The translations under genes were made by a program, and so were the position numbers. Below the pieces are notes generated by a model. The model saw only the letters and a list, made by a program, of their open reading frames with translations. It ran no database searches and had not been told where the DNA came from. DNA of 25,088 nt from an uncultured Opitutia bacterium (GTDB lineage: Bacteria > Verrucomicrobiota > Verrucomicrobiia > Opitutales > JABJCN01): positions 1 through 25,088 of the forward strand of contig CAJWSN010000004.1 of NCBI GenBank assembly GCA_913046175.1, read 5' to 3'. Below are positions 23,433 to 25,088 of the stretch, one piece after another (the first letter of the stretch is position 1; each line of letters starts with the position of its first letter).

Positions 23433-24314
23433 TTATCCCACAACGCGCCCGGGGTATCTGGATGGATACCAGCCCATGCAACGCTTGAAGGTGGAGGAAA
23501 ATACAAACGGGTTCGAATAACCAACCTCAAGGGCAATGGTTTCGATCTTCTGGTCACTCGATGAGAGGAGGGCTGCGGCCCGATGCATGCGAAGCCAGAT
23601 TAAATGCTGACGGGGTGTTCGTCCAAGCTGCCTGAAGCACAAACGCTCCAGTTGTCGTTCACTAAGGCATGCAACCCGGGCCATCTTCTCATTGTTCCAC
23701 GCATCCCCAAGGGAAGCCTCCACTTTGGCCAGCAACCGTAAAAGTCTGGAGTCAAGCAACTGTGGCTTTGCGAAGTCATCAACATAGCGGTAAACTAGTT
23801 CAAGCCAAAGCATCTCCATTTCCGGACGCGCCCCGCCAGTCGCTTCCTCGTGAAGTCCCAGAATTGCATGACGAAAAGTCTCTCCATCAAAAGATGCGAG
23901 GACCGGTGAATTCGCCTCGGCAACAGGCGAGGAAAGGGTATCATCCTGGAAACGCACCCAGCAAAAGGACCAAGCCTTTCCCGGCATTGAGTGGAAGGCA
24001 TGCATCGTGCCTGGTGACAACAGAAATGCCTGCCCAGGGTGACAAGTCTTCCATCGCCCATCCACAAGCACCCGCCCGTCCCCTGCCAAGCCCGCCAGAA
24101 AATAACTCCCGCCTAATTTACTTCGCACTATTTCAAAGGGAGGCTGCATCCGGGCAGCCCCCAGGTGCAAAATTTTATGTCGCTCCAGCGATGAACAAAT
24201 GGGCGAACCGATAATCCAGTCACTTCGATCCTTGATAGAGGACCGAAGAATTGTTTGTTCAGAACCAACCGTGCGAATGTCGGTTTTTAACATGGTTTTT
24301 TTCTTGGAGGGCAT
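23433..24314 (-). CDS. AraC-family transcriptional regulator
   Basis: 293-residue regulator. The N-terminal cupin-like ligand-binding domain is seen around RVLVDGRWKTCHPGQAFLLS and TMHAFHSMPGKAWSFCWVRF (about residues 75-125). The C-terminal double helix-turn-helix (about 200-288) has the first helix pair at MARVACLSERQLERLCFRQL and the second at IETIALEVGYSNPFVFSSTF, then KRCMGWYPSRYPG. This layout is typical of AraC regulators that sense sugars or sugar-like ligands. A second in-frame ATG lies at 24293. It is divergent from a PSCyt1-DUF1549 gene, its likely target, and has an inverted repeat just upstream of its own start. Confidence 0.9.
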   Translation of the reverse strand: MPSKKKTMLKTDIRTVGSEQTILRSSIKDRSDWIIGSPICSSLERHKILHLGAARMQPPFEIVRSKLGGSYFLAGLAGDGRVLVDGRWKTCHPGQAFLLSPGTMHAFHSMPGKAWSFCWVRFQDDTLSSPVAEANSPVLASFDGETFRHAILGLHEEATGGARPEMEMLWLELVYRYVDDFAKPQLLDSRLLRLLAKVEASLGDAWNNEKMARVACLSERQLERLCFRQLGRTPRQHLIWLRMHRAAALLSSSDQKIETIALEVGYSNPFVFSSTFKRCMGWYPSRYPGRVVG

Positions 24315-24320
24315 GTCAAA

Positions 24321-24365
24321 AAGCGCAATCCTTTGATTTAAATAAAAGAAGTGGGATTGTCGCTT
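24321..24365. promoter_or_regulatory. Long imperfect inverted repeat in the AraC/DUF1549 divergent region
   Basis: AAGCGCAATCC (24321-24331) is mirrored by GGATTGTCGCTT (24354-24365) with one extra base, separated by 22 AT-rich bases. It lies 6 bases before the AraC start codon on its coding strand and 68 bases before the DUF1549 gene. It could be a pair of regulator half-sites. In the AraC transcript it would also form a stem followed by a T run. Confidence 0.45.
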
Positions 24366-24401
24366 CTGTTAATGATTCGTCAGAAATCCGGGTTCATCTT
24401 C

Positions 24402-24407
24402 TATAAA
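24402..24407 (+). promoter_or_regulatory. Possible -10 box for the PSCyt1-DUF1549 gene
   Basis: TATAAA lies 26 bases before the ATG at 24433. The position 17 bases upstream (GTCAGA) is a poor -35, which would fit an activator-dependent promoter. Weak evidence. Confidence 0.25.
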
Positions 24408-24432
24408 ACCAGCGTTCACAAGCTACACGAAA

Positions 24433-25088
24433 ATGAAACACTTTCTCTCAACAACATTAACCTTCTGGTTGGTTCAAGGCCTTGCCATGGAAACCCATGG
24501 ACAAAAAAAGGAGCCTACCGCCCAGGAGGCCGCGTTCTTTAAACAAGAGGTCAAGCCGATCCTCGAAAAAAACTGCTTCCGTTGCCACGGGGGCGAGGCG
24601 AAGCTGAAGGGACATTTCCGCATTACGAGTCGAGAAGGGCTGCTGAAAGGTGGGGATCAGGGACCGGCCATCAACTTGAAGGATCCAGCCAAGAGCCTGT
24701 TGCTGGCGATGATCAGCTACAAGGATGAGGATCACGAGATGCCTCCAAAGAAGAAGCTGGAACAAGCACAAACCGATACACTGACCAAATGGGTGCAAAT
24801 GGGAATTCCCTTCCCTTCTCAAGATGAAATCCAGGGAGATTCAGGCCATAAAGAACTTTTGGTAACAGATTCAGACCGGAAGCACTGGGCCTTCCAAGCT
24901 GTCAAGAAACCGACCATACCAAAGGTCAAAGACTCGAGTTGGGGGAAAAACGGCATCGATGACTTCGTACTTGCGCGGCTGGAAAAGCAAGGACTCAAGC
25001 CCAATCCCAAAGCCTCAAAGGCATCTCTTATTCGTCGAGCCTACTACGACCTCATCGGCCTCCCGCCAAGCCCGGAACAGGTGCAGGC
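24433..25088 (+). CDS. PSCyt1-DUF1549 (probably DUF1553) secreted protein, cut by window edge
   Basis: The first 218 residues of a large exported protein are visible. They are a signal peptide (MKHFLSTTLTFWLVQGLA), a planctomycete-type cytochrome module with CFRCH at 48-52 and a DHEMPPKKK methionine motif, then a linker (DRKHWAFQAVKKP). The start of DUF1549 follows (IDDFVLARLEKQGLKPNPKA; LIRRAYYDLIGLPPSPEQVQ). Relatives are usually 700-1000 residues and end in DUF1553, often with a DUF1501 gene downstream; both would lie beyond the window. Unlike the gene at 16257-18506, this one keeps the N-terminal cytochrome. It is divergent from the AraC regulator. Confidence 0.9.
   Translation, partial: MKHFLSTTLTFWLVQGLAMETHGQKKEPTAQEAAFFKQEVKPILEKNCFRCHGGEAKLKGHFRITSREGLLKGGDQGPAINLKDPAKSLLLAMISYKDEDHEMPPKKKLEQAQTDTLTKWVQMGIPFPSQDEIQGDSGHKELLVTDSDRKHWAFQAVKKPTIPKVKDSSWGKNGIDDFVLARLEKQGLKPNPKASKASLIRRAYYDLIGLPPSPEQVQ

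Noticed and set aside
1..25088. CRISPR arrays, insertion sequences, phage genes or attachment sites
   Set aside because: No repeat-spacer pattern, transposase, integrase or phage protein was seen; the single tRNA has no integrase or repeated 3' end nearby.

Overview
This window is 25 kb of moderate-GC bacterial chromosome. It probably comes from Verrucomicrobiota (Opitutales/Puniceicoccales-like), with Planctomycetota as the less likely alternative. The main evidence is the set of secreted families typical of those phyla: DUF1501, DUF1549/DUF1553, DUF1587/1592/1588/1585, planctomycete-type c cytochrome modules, the DUF1080 3-keto-disaccharide hydrolase family and SHD1 modules. They sit beside ordinary housekeeping genes. 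Many start codons lack a clear Shine-Dalgarno sequence.

Left part (1-8436). A minus-strand polX (cut by the window edge) lies downstream of a minus-strand tRNA-Pro(TGG) with encoded CCA. A compact plus-strand run of eight genes follows: LysM membrane protein, Nudix hydrolase, DUF6941 protein, PfkB sugar kinase, proA, nadC, birA and coaX. Stop/start overlaps (GTGA at 2296, ATGA at 6639) and short gaps suggest an operon or two abutting ones. It covers proline synthesis and NAD, biotin-attachment and CoA cofactor metabolism.

Middle part (8513-21307). A secreted DUF1080 protein and a DUF4396 membrane protein come first. Next is a two-gene minus-strand unit: a secreted SHD1-Sel1 repeat protein followed by a sigma-54-type AAA+ activator with an unrecognised N-terminal domain. 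Divergent from it is a large secreted protein joining three c-type cytochrome modules, a leucine-rich repeat block, a cysteine-rich YHS/TRASH-like segment and a C-terminal SHD1 module. Two minus-strand units follow: DUF1549/DUF1553 plus DUF1501, and a DUF1587/1592-type cytochrome protein plus a VanZ-like membrane protein. SHD1 modules occur in three proteins here. The DUF1549 protein carries SHD1 where relatives have an N-terminal cytochrome, which suggests that heme and catalytic modules are split over separate polypeptides. This is the most interesting candidate system in the window.

Right part (21308-25088). A 311-base gap holds a good minus-strand terminator. It is followed by a gluconokinase/nitroreductase pair, a small conserved secreted protein, an AraC-family regulator and, divergent from the regulator, the start of a second PSCyt1-DUF1549 gene that runs off the window. 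The AraC/DUF1549 gap holds a long imperfect inverted repeat that could be a control site.
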